DNA from: Chthonomonas sp035294505
GTDB taxonomy: Bacteria; Armatimonadota; Chthonomonadetes; Chthonomonadales; Chthonomonadaceae
Length of the DNA stretch: 49,976 nt
Assembly (NCBI RefSeq): GCF_035294505.1
Contig: NZ_DATGKU010000173.1
Coordinates: forward strand, 1-49,976
Reading direction: 5' to 3'
Part shown: positions 31,681-40,440 of the stretch, in pieces
Layout of the letters: the number at the start of each line of letters is the position of its first letter
How positions within the stretch are numbered: position 1 is the stretch's first letter
Translations under genes and position numbers: made by a program
The notes under the pieces: generated by a model
The model's input: the letters and a program-made list of their open reading frames with translations, nothing else
Database searches by the model: none
Told to the model about the DNA's origin: nothing

Positions 31681-33231
31681 TTACGGCTCTTGCCCAGGCC
31701 CCAACGGCATAATCTGATTGGGCACGATGTCTTTATCCGTAATGGGCTGCAAGCCTAAGATTTGATCCCGCGACAGCTTGTAGGTGATCATGATAAGCCG
31801 CCGAGGCTGAGAAGGCGGATAGATATCCTTAGGAGGCGTATGTCCGTCCCAAATCGGAATGGTTTTTCCATCCCAATTAGGCCCCGTACCCCCGAAGCCA
31901 TCTATCATCTTCGTGCCCAGCATTGTAGGTGTGTTATCTACAACCACATGAGCCGCATTGCTATCCGTCATACCCTCCCCGCTCCATCCGAAACGATCTT
32001 GAAGGTGTGGGGCGGTCGTGCGCGGGTCATAGCTCAGTACTAACCGATAGTACTCATGCGCAAAGCTGTACATCTTGGGGTCTTTACTCATATCTATCTC
32101 ACGCTCGAACTCCGCCTTGCGTACAGCGATGGAATCCATCATGATCGTCTGGTTTGGGTCAACCGCAAATGCGGTGGTAGTGTTGCTCACAATGTGCGGC
32201 TTGTAGTCCCAATCTTCAAGCAGCACGTCAATCCGGGCACCATCGGCAGCATTGAAATAGCCTTTGATATCGAGAACTTTCGGTCGTTTCACCGTCACGG
32301 TCGCCGAGAAGCTAACGTCCCAAGGACCGGGCTTGCTGCTACCCCCGAAAGGCCACTCCACACCTGGGTAAGGCGATGTGTTCACATGATCGTGGTTTAT
32401 GCTGGTATACCGGTCGAAATACCGCTGATAGTCCTCGGCGCGATTGTGCAGCTCCGCTTGGTGAAGCTCGAAGTCGGCAAAGTCCTTCGTTCGACCTCCA
32501 CGTTGCTTCAAACGCTGGGTGCTGATCTGTATCGCCTGATCCCAAACGGCAATCGCGTCAGGAATGCGCCCCATCCGCTCGTAAGTATGCGCAAGAATAT
32601 GCCATACCTTTAACGGAGCCCCATAGGGATAGTCGTCCGCATCTACCTCTTTATTGGCAGGCGTATTAATGGCATCTTGGAAGGCCTCTGCCGCGATGGC
32701 GTAGTTCTTAATCTTATCGAAATTCTCCCACCCCTTCTCAAACTTCACGTCATAGATACGAGGGTTGTTACGAATGCCCTCGTTGAGCAGAGCCTCCGAG
32801 GGTGCGATGTAGCGTCTATCAGAACGTTCCCCGGTGGAGTCGGTAAAGTTATATGCCATGTGCCATGCCCCGGTCACGTAAACGTTGGCGGCGTGAGGAT
32901 CAAGCCACGTGATGATGCGGACTAAAGGCAAAATGGCATCGTAGTCCCCACTGTGGAAGAACTCATCACAACGAACCCATAGCAGTCCGGCTGCAGCCTC
33001 GCGAAACCCTAACAAAGGCAGCAACAGAAACTCGCTATTGAGGCCCCCAAGGGCTAAGGCCTCATTGCGTTCTGTCTTATCGAGTTGCATGCGGTAGGGA
33101 TCAACAGCTACATGCTGTACGATTCCCGCCAATATCAACAGCACCACAATAAAGACGATGAGGCCTCTGCCGCGACGCTGCACGTCCGCAGGAATAATTT
33201 TTGCCGGTCGCTTCTCTGTTACTGCAGCCAT
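31681..33231 (-). CDS. Large membrane-anchored protein with TPR-like helical repeats
   Basis: 516 aa, not matched to a named family. One membrane helix at about 24-43 (GLIVFIVVLLILAGIVQHVA) follows a basic N-terminus. Residues 60-260 resemble tetratricopeptide units (RCDEFFHSGDYDAILPLVRI, AFQDAINTPANK, HILAHTYERMGRIPDAIAVW). The rest is mixed and has no enzyme motif seen. GAGGTG precedes the ATG. It follows the permease gene by two bases, so it is the third gene of an ABC exporter operon and may be the exporter's extracytoplasmic partner or a protein made with it. Confidence 0.65.
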   Translation of the reverse strand: MAAVTEKRPAKIIPADVQRRGRGLIVFIVVLLILAGIVQHVAVDPYRMQLDKTERNEALALGGLNSEFLLLPLLGFREAAAGLLWVRCDEFFHSGDYDAILPLVRIITWLDPHAANVYVTGAWHMAYNFTDSTGERSDRRYIAPSEALLNEGIRNNPRIYDVKFEKGWENFDKIKNYAIAAEAFQDAINTPANKEVDADDYPYGAPLKVWHILAHTYERMGRIPDAIAVWDQAIQISTQRLKQRGGRTKDFADFELHQAELHNRAEDYQRYFDRYTSINHDHVNTSPYPGVEWPFGGSSKPGPWDVSFSATVTVKRPKVLDIKGYFNAADGARIDVLLEDWDYKPHIVSNTTTAFAVDPNQTIMMDSIAVRKAEFEREIDMSKDPKMYSFAHEYYRLVLSYDPRTTAPHLQDRFGWSGEGMTDSNAAHVVVDNTPTMLGTKMIDGFGGTGPNWDGKTIPIWDGHTPPKDIYPPSQPRRLIMITYKLSRDQILGLQPITDKDIVPNQIMPLGPGQEP

Positions 33232-33233
33232 GG

Positions 33234-34007
33234 CTACACCTCACGCCGGTCGAAGATGAAGACCGCCAATGCCAGCAAAACGGCTGAATAGAGAAGCGCG
33301 TAGGCGATGTTATTACGCATGTAGACCGACATATTGACGATATCTTCTTCGGGATGGATGAGCTGATTCTGAACGTTGAAGTTGCCGAACTGCGGCAGCA
33401 GATAGTGAATAGCCAACCCAACCATCTGGGATATCTTGTTATGCGAGGTCGTGAGAGTATCCGTTACCGAGCTTAAATTCCCCACCAAAAAGATTCCGAA
33501 GGAGAGGAAGAAGTTGACCACCGGGGTGGCAAAGGTGGAAAAGAAAATGGTGAGGGCTGCCAAGAGCATCATCTGGAAAAAGGTGAAGATAACTCCCCGA
33601 ACCATCTCCGGTGGTATCTGATGCTCTTGCATGCGCAGCATAGCCAAAAAGACAACCCCCATGGCGGCAATGTTAATGAACACCACCGCAAACCCCCCGA
33701 GAAACTTTCCTAAAACGAACTCAAAGCGCTGAACCGGCTTTGACAACACCGTATAGATCGTCCTGCGTTCTATCTCGACGGGGATAAGATAGATGCAGGT
33801 GACGATTGTGGTGAAAAGGCCCGCTAAAAGAATCGCCGCCAAACCAAGGCTTCGTAACACGGTTTGGCTATCCCGCGGGCTGAGAAAACCGAACACCGGC
33901 CCCATGGCGATGAGGAAAATTCCGGTAACGAGGAATATCCACATAACACGACGCCGCAGGGCCTCACGAACCGTCTGATGAGCGATCGCATAGATAGCTG
34001 CAAACAT
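33234..34007 (-). CDS. ABC-2 type transporter permease
   Basis: 257 aa, about six hydrophobic helices. The start MFAAIYAIAHQTVREALRRR and the LIPVEIERRTIYTVLSKPVQRFEFVLGKFLGG segment are typical of ABC-2 membrane proteins of the NosY/CcmB-like class. It forms the channel with the ATPase encoded four bases upstream. The substrate is unknown. Confidence 0.85.
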   Translation of the reverse strand: MFAAIYAIAHQTVREALRRRVMWIFLVTGIFLIAMGPVFGFLSPRDSQTVLRSLGLAAILLAGLFTTIVTCIYLIPVEIERRTIYTVLSKPVQRFEFVLGKFLGGFAVVFINIAAMGVVFLAMLRMQEHQIPPEMVRGVIFTFFQMMLLAALTIFFSTFATPVVNFFLSFGIFLVGNLSSVTDTLTTSHNKISQMVGLAIHYLLPQFGNFNVQNQLIHPEEDIVNMSVYMRNNIAYALLYSAVLLALAVFIFDRREV

Positions 34008-34011
34008 TCGT

Positions 34012-34983
34012 TCAGACTCCCTCTTCCTGAGCGGCTCCTGCCGAAGCCAACTCTTCTTTACGTACTGTTTCCACGAAGACCTCCTCTAAGGTTCGGCGAT
34101 GAGGCATTACAGAGATAACCTGTCCCTTTGCGCCTCGAACCAAATCAATAAGCGTGGATACACGCTCTGGATCGTTGCTCGATAGCTTTAGCGTATCGTT
34201 GCCTATGGGTTCTATACTGGTGGCAATCGGACGCAACCGATCGATCAGTCCGTTCGCTAACTCTTTTCCACGAACGGTGATCTCAGTGCGCTCTCCCTCT
34301 ACCAACTCTTTGATGGTACCGGTCGTTAATAGCTTGCCACGATGAATGATGGCAACACGTGTACAGATCATCTCGACATCGGCTAACTGATGCGAAGAGA
34401 GAAAAACCGTCTTCCCTTCATCTTTCAGGCTGGCTACGATATCGCGCAACTCCGCATGAGCAATCGGGTCGAGGCCTGACGTCGGTTCATCGAGGAAGAG
34501 CAGTTGCGGATCGTTGATCAACGCTTGCGCAATGCCGATGCGCTGACGCATTCCTTTCGAGTAGCCCCGAATTGCACGATGCCATGCCTCCGGCTGCAAA
34601 CGCACCTTCTCAAGGCATATCTGTATACGACGCTTTCTCTCCGGCTGGGGAATGCGGAACAGCCTGCCATAGAAGTCCATCAAGTCCCAACCGGTCATCG
34701 ACTCATAGAAGTAGGTCTCTTCGGGAAGATAGGAGATCAGATGCTTCACCGAGTTGTCTCCCATCGGTTTACCGAGGATCACCGCATCCCCCGCCGTGGG
34801 GAAAATGAGACCGAGCAGCATCTTGATGGTTGTGGTTTTGCCGGCACCGTTGCGGCCGAGAAAACCGAATATCTCTCCCTCTTCCACATCGAGGTCGAGG
34901 TTGTTAACGGCTACAACCTCCTGCCTCTGCCAAACGTCAATGTACTTTTTGGTGAGACCTCGGATCGAGATCGCAGTGGTCAT
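34012..34983 (-). CDS. ABC transporter ATP-binding protein
   Basis: 323 aa. All nucleotide-binding motifs are present: Walker A GRNGAGKTTTIKML, Q-loop region SYLPEETYFYES, signature YSKGMRQRIGIAQAL, Walker B LLFLDEPTSGLDP and the H-loop SSHQLADVE. The C-terminal 90 residues (TEITVRGKELANGLIDRLRP to the end) form the extra domain common in ABC-2 exporters. It powers the permease encoded directly downstream. A TATAAT on the minus strand (35090-35095) about 110 bases upstream is a likely promoter. Confidence 0.93.
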   Translation of the reverse strand: MTTAISIRGLTKKYIDVWQRQEVVAVNNLDLDVEEGEIFGFLGRNGAGKTTTIKMLLGLIFPTAGDAVILGKPMGDNSVKHLISYLPEETYFYESMTGWDLMDFYGRLFRIPQPERKRRIQICLEKVRLQPEAWHRAIRGYSKGMRQRIGIAQALINDPQLLFLDEPTSGLDPIAHAELRDIVASLKDEGKTVFLSSHQLADVEMICTRVAIIHRGKLLTTGTIKELVEGERTEITVRGKELANGLIDRLRPIATSIEPIGNDTLKLSSNDPERVSTLIDLVRGAKGQVISVMPHRRTLEEVFVETVRKEELASAGAAQEEGV

Positions 34984-35055
34984 AGGTTAGAATTCCTCCC
35001 TCCGCACGTGACGGAGCTGTTGTTTTGTGTTTGGGTAATGATGACGAAGTACACT

Positions 35056-35078
35056 GGTGGTTTCCATCCGAAACCACC
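35056..35078 (-). promoter_or_regulatory. Hairpin at the expected 5' end of the ABC operon transcript
   Basis: GGTGGTTT and AAACCACC form a perfect 8-bp stem with a 7-base loop. On the minus strand it begins about 12 bases after the -10 TATAAT at 35090-35095, so it would lie at the very start of the mRNA, a place where stems slow 5' decay. Confidence 0.45.
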
Positions 35079-35089
35079 AAAATCGGCGT

Positions 35090-35095
35090 ATTATA
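35090..35095 (-). promoter_or_regulatory. -10 element of the ABC operon
   Basis: TATAAT on the minus strand, about 110 bases before the ATPase start; the -35 is weak. Confidence 0.45.
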
Positions 35096-35236
35096 CCTTA
35101 CCACCCTCTTGGGGTAGTGCACAACCTCAAAAATACGAGAAGTGCCATACTCTCCCGTCTTATTTACGTACTTTCATACAAGTTTTGTCACAAACATTTT
35201 AACCTAGCCCGCATTGGGCAAACCATAACCTCAAAA

Positions 35237-35734
35237 CTAGTCCCCCAACCCCAACTCTGCTGCCAGTCTATCGCATAACTCTCGCGCCTCTGTGTTCGTC
35301 GGGTCATGCTCTAACACGGTGTGAAAAGCACACAAAGCCTCGCGAGGCTTATTCAATGCCCAATAAACACAGCCAAGCTTAATAGCCACCTCGCATCGTA
35401 AGGCCCCCTCCTCCGCCAGAGCCATTACCGATTCATATTCTGTACAAGCCTGCTCGGTTTTACCTAAACCACGCAAAATATCGGCACGCTCCACGCGTGC
35501 ATAAAGGTTGCCGGGATCGTGTAATAACGCCTCGTCGTATGCGGAAAGAACGCGCGGGTCAAAGTCGCCATAAACGCCTCGCATCAGCCCGGCCCGAAGC
35601 CACCATGCCTCGGCCGGCACGCCCTTTTGGTTGAGCACCTCTTCCACCGTAGTAAGGGCCTCACGCCAACTGCCGGCACTATACAGCGCATAAGCGCGCC
35701 AAAAACCCTCCCTAGCGTCTCCGTCTTGACTCAA
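35237..35734 (-). CDS. Small TPR protein
   Basis: 165 aa from a TTG start at 35734, supported by GGAGGGGG four bases ahead. Cytoplasmic, no signal. Made of three to four TPR units (RAYALYSAGSWREALTTVEE, LYARVERADILRGLGKTEQA, KLGCVYWALNKPREALCAFH). Probably a protein-contact scaffold; function unknown. It is followed by about 250 bases before the ABC operon and preceded by the tRNA gene. Confidence 0.75.
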   Translation of the reverse strand: MSQDGDAREGFWRAYALYSAGSWREALTTVEEVLNQKGVPAEAWWLRAGLMRGVYGDFDPRVLSAYDEALLHDPGNLYARVERADILRGLGKTEQACTEYESVMALAEEGALRCEVAIKLGCVYWALNKPREALCAFHTVLEHDPTNTEARELCDRLAAELGLGD

Positions 35735-35798
35735 CGAACCCCCTCCAGTTTTTCAAAACGGAGTCGCCCTCTGAACTTCATCTTTACAAAAACGGATG

Positions 35799-35883
35799 CG
35801 GAGAGGACAGGATTCGAACCTGCGTACCCTTGCGGGTAACCTGTTTTCAAGACAGGCGCCTTCAACCACTCGGCCACCTCTCC
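35799..35883 (-). tRNA. tRNA-Ser (anticodon UGA)
   Basis: 85 bases on the minus strand. Acceptor GGAGAGG pairs with CCTCTCC, with discriminator G. The anticodon arm CCTGTCTTGAAAACAGG gives anticodon TGA. The long variable arm TACCCGCAAGGGTA marks a class II (serine) tRNA, and the T arm has GGTTCGAATCC. CCA is not encoded. Confidence 0.97.
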
Positions 35884-35892
35884 AGTCTTCTT

Positions 35893-35922
35893 AAGATAAC
35901 CCAGAATACCGATTTTCGTCAA
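35893..35922 (-). promoter_or_regulatory. tRNA-Ser promoter
   Basis: On the minus strand TTGACG (35917-35922), 18 bases, then TATCTT (35893-35898), ending nine bases before the tRNA. The same 18-base spacing is seen in the other good promoters of this window. Confidence 0.6.
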
Positions 35923-35947
35923 GTCGGCCTCATCGCAGCTGCCTGCC

Positions 35948-36424
35948 TTACAAATGGCAGGAGCGTAACCCGCGCTTCTCTAAATAACGCTGGTGGTACT
36001 CCTCGGCGGGGTAAAACTCCGGTGCAGGCAGAATCTGTGTAACAATTGGCCGAGAATACCTTCCAGAACGCTCCAAACGCTCTCTTGAAGCCTCCGCCGC
36101 CTCTCGCTGCTCTGGCGTAAATGCAAAAATCACCGAGCGGTATTGGGTTCCCACATCCGGCCCTTGTCGGTTAAGCTGTGTGGGATCGTGGCAGTTCCAA
36201 AACACCTCAAGCAACTGCTCATAGCTTACTTTCTCCGGATCGTACTCCACCAAAACCACCTCGGCATGGCCCGTGAGGTCTGTGCAAACCTCCTCGTAGG
36301 TAGGGTTCTTTGTGTGCCCTCCCGCGTACCCTACCGTCGTATTTACGACCCCAGGTACAGCGCGAAAGGTCGTCTCGACCCCCCAAAAACACCCGGCACC
36401 AAACATCGCTTTCTCTATGGCCAT
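35948..36424 (-). CDS. msrA: Peptide methionine sulfoxide reductase A
   Basis: 158 aa from the ATG at 36424 (GGGGGT seven bases ahead). Repairs Met-S-sulfoxide in proteins with thioredoxin as donor. The active-site Cys12 is in MFGAGCFWGVE; GYAGGHTKNPTYEEVCTDLT, GHAEVVLVEYDP and NRQGPDVGTQYRSVIF are the usual family blocks. One late Cys (RSCHL) near the C-terminus could act as the resolving residue. Single gene, upstream of the tRNA and divergent from the lysine/threonine pathway genes. Confidence 0.95.
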   Translation of the reverse strand: MAIEKAMFGAGCFWGVETTFRAVPGVVNTTVGYAGGHTKNPTYEEVCTDLTGHAEVVLVEYDPEKVSYEQLLEVFWNCHDPTQLNRQGPDVGTQYRSVIFAFTPEQREAAEASRERLERSGRYSRPIVTQILPAPEFYPAEEYHQRYLEKRGLRSCHL

Positions 36425-36523
36425 TTCGGTTACCCCCAAGAGTATTTCTATACCTTAGAACGCAATCCACTACCCGTCCGTTCCCTTAGCATCACAAAAG
36501 GAAAAAAGAATAAGTTCGCACCG

Positions 36524-36553
36524 TTGACACCACCAACAACGGGGTGCTATACT
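36524..36553 (+). promoter_or_regulatory. Promoter of the ACT-domain/aspartate kinase operon
   Basis: TTGACA (36524-36529), 18-base spacer, TATACT (36548-36553). The expected start near 36560 is only a few bases from the ATG at 36567, so the leader is very short and no ribosome site is visible. Confidence 0.75.
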
Positions 36554-36566
36554 TATTAGTGAAATT

Positions 36567-37154
36567 ATGCACAAAGTCACTGCTGACGCCGTTACCATGG
36601 ATCAATCTGCCTCACCCACTTCGCCGGCATCCTCTCGCGCACGTGAGGTGTTCTACGAGCGCGAACGTGGAGTCTATGCACTGCGTATCTTGCGCGACGT
36701 CGCCCATGCCGTTGTCCGTATTCCCTCAGAGGATTCGCGCACCGACGCCATCCAAAACCTGTTCAACACCGTGGCTAAAGCCGGCATCCCCCTCTTTCTC
36801 ATTAAACTCCATCGCTCTTCTGTCACCTTTGCGCTCGCCGGAGCCTACCTTGAAAGAGCTGCGGAGGTGCTGCGGGCCGCAGGCTACGATGTCTCTACCC
36901 GACGTGACCTGGCTATGGTAACTGTCGTTGCCTCCTCCATGAGAGAGATGGCCGGCATCATGGTGGATATCGCCGATGCCCTTTACGAAGCCGGCGCACG
37001 CATCTATGAGGCCGGAGATTCGCACGATACCGTGCAGTGTCTTATTGAAGCCAATCGCGTTCCTGACGCCGTCGAGCAGCTTTGCAAAACTTTTCATCTG
37101 GATAAGAGCGCCATCCACGAAGAGCATCTGCCTATTCAAGAGTTGCCATCATGA
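36567..37154 (+). CDS. Stand-alone ACT-domain regulatory protein next to aspartate kinase
   Basis: 195 aa. After about 45 variable residues there are two ACT-like segments: AGIPLFLIKLHRSSVTFALA and MAGIMVDIADALYEAGARIY followed by QCLIEANRVPDAVEQLCKTF, the pattern seen in the regulatory half of aspartate kinases. No catalytic domain. Its stop overlaps the kinase start (ATGA), so the two are translationally coupled and probably bind as partners. ACT domains sense amino acids such as Lys or Thr. The start could instead be ATG 36597; neither has a good ribosome site, in line with a nearly leaderless transcript. Confidence 0.75.
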   Translation: MHKVTADAVTMDQSASPTSPASSRAREVFYERERGVYALRILRDVAHAVVRIPSEDSRTDAIQNLFNTVAKAGIPLFLIKLHRSSVTFALAGAYLERAAEVLRAAGYDVSTRRDLAMVTVVASSMREMAGIMVDIADALYEAGARIYEAGDSHDTVQCLIEANRVPDAVEQLCKTFHLDKSAIHEEHLPIQELPS

Positions 37155-38551
37155 GAATCCTGGTCCAAAAATTCGGAGGCACCTCCGTAGATACCAAAGA
37201 GCATCGAGAGATGGCCGTGCGCAAGGTCATCAAAGCACGAGAGGCCGGCTACCACCCCGTTGTCGTTGTCTCGGCGATAGGACGTGCCGGCGCCCCTTAC
37301 GCCACCGATACCCTCGTGCAGTTTCTCAAAAGCATTGACCCGCAAGTGCCCCCAGCCCCGCGCGAACTTGACATGATCATGGCCTGTGGCGAGATCATCT
37401 CCACAGTGGTGTTCGCTCATACCCTCCAAACGTTTGGCTATAAATCCATCGCGCTCTCCGGCGGGCAAGCCGGCATCATCACCGATCCGCAATTCGGTGA
37501 CGCCCGCATCCGAGAAATACGCCCTCAATACATCCTGCGCCTGCTTGAACAGGGTTATATCCCTGTGGTCTGCGGCTTTCAAGGAACCACCGAGCCGGAA
37601 GATACCCACGAACATGGGGCCATCACCACCCTCGGTCGTGGAGGCAGCGATACCACCGCATCAGCGCTCGGTGCCGCTTTGTGCGCCGAAGCCGTTGAGA
37701 TATATACCGACGTAGATGGCGTCAAAACGGCAGACCCCGATATCGTGCCCACAGCGCGTACCCTCGACGTCTGCTCCTACGAGGAGGTCGCAGAGATCGC
37801 TCATCAGGGAGCCAAGGTCGTTCATCCACGTGCTGCCGAGATTGCGATGGACTACAACATCCCCCTGTGGGTGAAATCAACCTTCTCCGACTCCCCGGGA
37901 ACGCGCATTGTGGGACGCCAAGCTTCTGAAACAACCTATCCGCGCATTACCGGTATCACCCATACCGGAAAAATTGTCTACATCCGCTTAGAGATCGGAG
38001 AGACCGAGTACAAACCGCTTATCGAGCGCGAAGTCTATCGCATGATGGCACGCGCCGGCGTTTCTATCTATCTCGTTACCTTCAGCAATCGCTCGCTCTC
38101 CTTCGCCGTCGAGCGTAAAGTATATCCCATCGCCCGCGATCTGCTCGACGGCATGGTGGTGCCCATCACATTTGAACGGCCAGATGAAACGGGGCGCCTT
38201 GCCGCTTTCTACATCTTTAAATTCTCCGAAGGGCTTGATCTAGCCTACAGCGTGCAGCGGCCGCTGCTCCGGCCCTTAGAACAATACGTGCACGTCATAG
38301 ATGTAAATGCCAGCGTCATTGAAAGCTGCACAATGGTGTCCGTCATCACCAGTGGGCATCGTACCATGCCAGGCGTTATGGCTCGGATATACTCACTACT
38401 AACGAAGGCCGGAATCGCCGTCTACCAAACGGCCGATTCCGAGATGTCGGTCTCTTGCCTTATCCCTGAAAGCGAGGTGGAACGGGCCGTCCGTCTCCTT
38501 CATGCCGAGCTGTGCGAGCAGGTATCCAAACCAACCGAGGCACTCCCATGA
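37151..38551 (+). CDS. lysC: Aspartate kinase
   Basis: 466 aa. It phosphorylates aspartate, the first step to Lys, Thr, Met and diaminopimelate. The kinase domain has VQKFGGTSVDTKEHRE (K7), GRGGSDTTASALGAAL, EIYTDVDGVKTADPDIVPTA and the EEVAEIAHQGAKVVHPRAAE block. Two ACT domains follow (about 300-460), with MMARAGVSIYLVTFSNRSLS and TMPGVMARIYSLLTKAGIAV. It overlaps the ACT-domain gene upstream and the AtpZ-like gene downstream by four bases each. dapF, later in the same pathway, is at 47.7-48.6 kb on the other strand. Confidence 0.93.
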   Translation: MRILVQKFGGTSVDTKEHREMAVRKVIKAREAGYHPVVVVSAIGRAGAPYATDTLVQFLKSIDPQVPPAPRELDMIMACGEIISTVVFAHTLQTFGYKSIALSGGQAGIITDPQFGDARIREIRPQYILRLLEQGYIPVVCGFQGTTEPEDTHEHGAITTLGRGGSDTTASALGAALCAEAVEIYTDVDGVKTADPDIVPTARTLDVCSYEEVAEIAHQGAKVVHPRAAEIAMDYNIPLWVKSTFSDSPGTRIVGRQASETTYPRITGITHTGKIVYIRLEIGETEYKPLIEREVYRMMARAGVSIYLVTFSNRSLSFAVERKVYPIARDLLDGMVVPITFERPDETGRLAAFYIFKFSEGLDLAYSVQRPLLRPLEQYVHVIDVNASVIESCTMVSVITSGHRTMPGVMARIYSLLTKAGIAVYQTADSEMSVSCLIPESEVERAVRLLHAELCEQVSKPTEALP

Positions 38552-38952
38552 AATCTGAAGATGAGGACTACCCACCCGAAGATACCGAGTCGCCGCAATT
38601 GCCAACTCCCCCCGAAGTCCCTTCCGCCCCGCAATTGCCGGAGGTACCTCGACTACAAAAAGTGGAAAAACCGACTTGGCAGCCTAAAAAACCCTCTTCA
38701 AAAAGCAGTAGCCTCTTCGGGTTTGGCGCCGATAGTCCCGATAGCGCCACACGAACCTATTCAAAAGTCGTTATGGCCGCTACGGTAGCCACAAGCCTCA
38801 TTGGCCCGATGGTGGTGTTCGCTCTCGTAGGTTTTTGGCTCGACGGCAAGCTTCACCACTCCGTGGCCTATCTCGCAGGCATCGGATGCATCGTCGGCTT
38901 CTTCGCCGGGCTTGCGTCGGTAATGGATATTCTGCGGAGGCTAAAAAAGTAG
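38548..38952 (+). CDS. AtpZ/AtpI-like small membrane protein
   Basis: 134 aa from the ATG at 38548, overlapping the kinase stop by four bases. The first 75 residues are proline-rich and polar; then come two membrane helices (MAATVATSLIGPMVVFALVG, YLAGIGCIVGFFAGLASVMD) with GFWLDGKL between, the mark of the AtpZ family that sits at the head of F-type ATP synthase operons and is linked to assembly or cation traffic. It is on the atp side but joined to the lysC transcript. Confidence 0.8.
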   Translation: MKSEDEDYPPEDTESPQLPTPPEVPSAPQLPEVPRLQKVEKPTWQPKKPSSKSSSLFGFGADSPDSATRTYSKVVMAATVATSLIGPMVVFALVGFWLDGKLHHSVAYLAGIGCIVGFFAGLASVMDILRRLKK

Positions 38953-38992
38953 CTTCGAACGTCCTATCGTAGACAGAAATCCAAGCTTGATG

Positions 38993-39001
38993 TGCTATAA
39001 T
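38993..39001 (+). promoter_or_regulatory. Extended -10 promoter of the ATP synthase operon
   Basis: TGCTATAAT, a TATAAT with the upstream TG, 75 bases before the atpI-like gene. The -35 is weak. The string TGTGCTATAAT is shared with 5391-5399. Confidence 0.6.
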
Positions 39002-39075
39002 ATTAGCCGCACTGTAAGCAGGCTAAGTGATACCGTCTTATCGAAAAAGGGAGTCTCCATAACGGAACCGCAACA

Positions 39076-39465
39076 ATGCGAGATAACCGACTGATCTTTC
39101 AAACCATCAAACAAAGCGGTCTTTGTGCAGGGATTGCGGCACTGGGGCTGATCGCCCTCCGCAACGATGCAGCTGCAGCAGGCTTCCTTATGGGGGTAGG
39201 GCTGGCGCTTTTTGGCCTTTACGGTCTCGAACGCGCATCGCTACGCTGCTTCCATACAAACTCGTCCTCTCGCGTAGGGCGTATCATGGGAGTAGCCCTC
39301 CTTTTTCGTCTACCTGTTTATGTGGGAGGAATACTGCTCCTCGTGCACTTCTATGGCGGCTCCTTCCCGCTTGCCTTGGGTGGCGTCGGGGGCATTCTCT
39401 GTGTGCTTCTCTCACTCATCCATACCGTCCTAAAAACAGCGTCGCAAAGAACCCAACAAATTTAA
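39076..39465 (+). CDS. atpI: ATP synthase subunit I-like protein
   Basis: 129 aa, four hydrophobic helices (GLCAGIAALGLIALR, AAGFLMGVGLALFGLYGLER, GVALLFRLPVYVGGILLLVH, LGGVGGILCVLLSLIHTVLK). AtpI proteins help assemble the c-ring and vary strongly in sequence; the call rests on size, topology and place before atpB, 34 bases upstream of it. Confidence 0.65.
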   Translation: MRDNRLIFQTIKQSGLCAGIAALGLIALRNDAAAAGFLMGVGLALFGLYGLERASLRCFHTNSSSRVGRIMGVALLFRLPVYVGGILLLVHFYGGSFPLALGGVGGILCVLLSLIHTVLKTASQRTQQI

Positions 39466-39499
39466 GGGCTAGTTCACTAATAGAGGAAGAAAGGTTTTC

Positions 39500-40378
39500 A
39501 TGCCGAGCAGTCTTCAATCAGCACAACCATTCGGTAACATGCATAAGAGTCATCTGCCCATCCAGATCGCGCAGGCAGGTGGTTCTCCTAATGTTTCTAC
39601 AGATGCTCCTATCTCTCAACATGCCGAACAGACCTCCGAAAAACCACAGATCGGAGATATACCCGACCCTACCCTGCTGCTCGAAAACGCCGTGCTCGCC
39701 GCCCTGCTGCTCATCCTTTTCGCCTTCCTTTCCCGACGCAACCTTCAAAAAGTGCCGCGCGGCCTCCAAAATATCGGCGAGTTCATCGTCGAAACCATTG
39801 ATCGCTTCGTTGTGGAACTCATGGGGCATCACGGAAGAAAGTACGTCCCCTTTGCGGGCACGCTCTTCCTGTTCATCTTTGTTATGAACGTTCTTGGTGA
39901 CATCCCAGGGTTCCATGCACCCACCAGCAACCTTACCTACACCTTTGCCCTCGGCCTCACCGTATTCTGCTATGTTCAGTGGGAGGGAATACGCGCTCGT
40001 GGGCTGTTCGGCTATATCAAACACTTCTCCGGCCCTCCGCTACCTCCCCTTATGGCTATCTTTCTTAAGCCGCTTCTATTTGTCATCGAGGTCATCTCCG
40101 AACTTTTTAAACCGATCACTCTTTCCGTCCGACTTTTCGGTAATATCTTCGGTGAGGATGTCATCATCCTCGTCTTCGCTAGCCTCTTCACCATGATCGG
40201 CCTTAAAATGTTTGGCTGGTTTCCACTGCAGTTTCCGGTGCTCCTCTTGGCCTATCTCACCGATTTCGTACAAGCCCTTGTCTTCATGGTGCTCGCCTGC
40301 ATCTATCTCGCCCTCATGACCCATGAAGAGGAGATGGAAGAGGAGGAATCGGAACAAGCGCTCGCACATGCGCACTAA
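39500..40378 (+). CDS. atpB: ATP synthase F0 subunit a
   Basis: 292 aa. The membrane part begins near residue 60; the conserved helix FKPITLSVRLFGNIFGEDVI carries the essential arginine (SVRLFGN) that faces the c-ring, and the last helices include FVQALVFMVLACIYLALMTH. The N-terminus is longer than usual by about 50 polar residues (IAQAGGSPNVSTDAPISQHA). It forms the ion half-channels of the motor. Second gene of the atp group. Confidence 0.95.
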   Translation: MPSSLQSAQPFGNMHKSHLPIQIAQAGGSPNVSTDAPISQHAEQTSEKPQIGDIPDPTLLLENAVLAALLLILFAFLSRRNLQKVPRGLQNIGEFIVETIDRFVVELMGHHGRKYVPFAGTLFLFIFVMNVLGDIPGFHAPTSNLTYTFALGLTVFCYVQWEGIRARGLFGYIKHFSGPPLPPLMAIFLKPLLFVIEVISELFKPITLSVRLFGNIFGEDVIILVFASLFTMIGLKMFGWFPLQFPVLLLAYLTDFVQALVFMVLACIYLALMTHEEEMEEEESEQALAHAH

Positions 40379-40440
40379 TCGTCTCTATGTAACTAACTTA
40401 AACAAACCAAACATTACGACAGAAAGGGTTTCAGAAGAAC

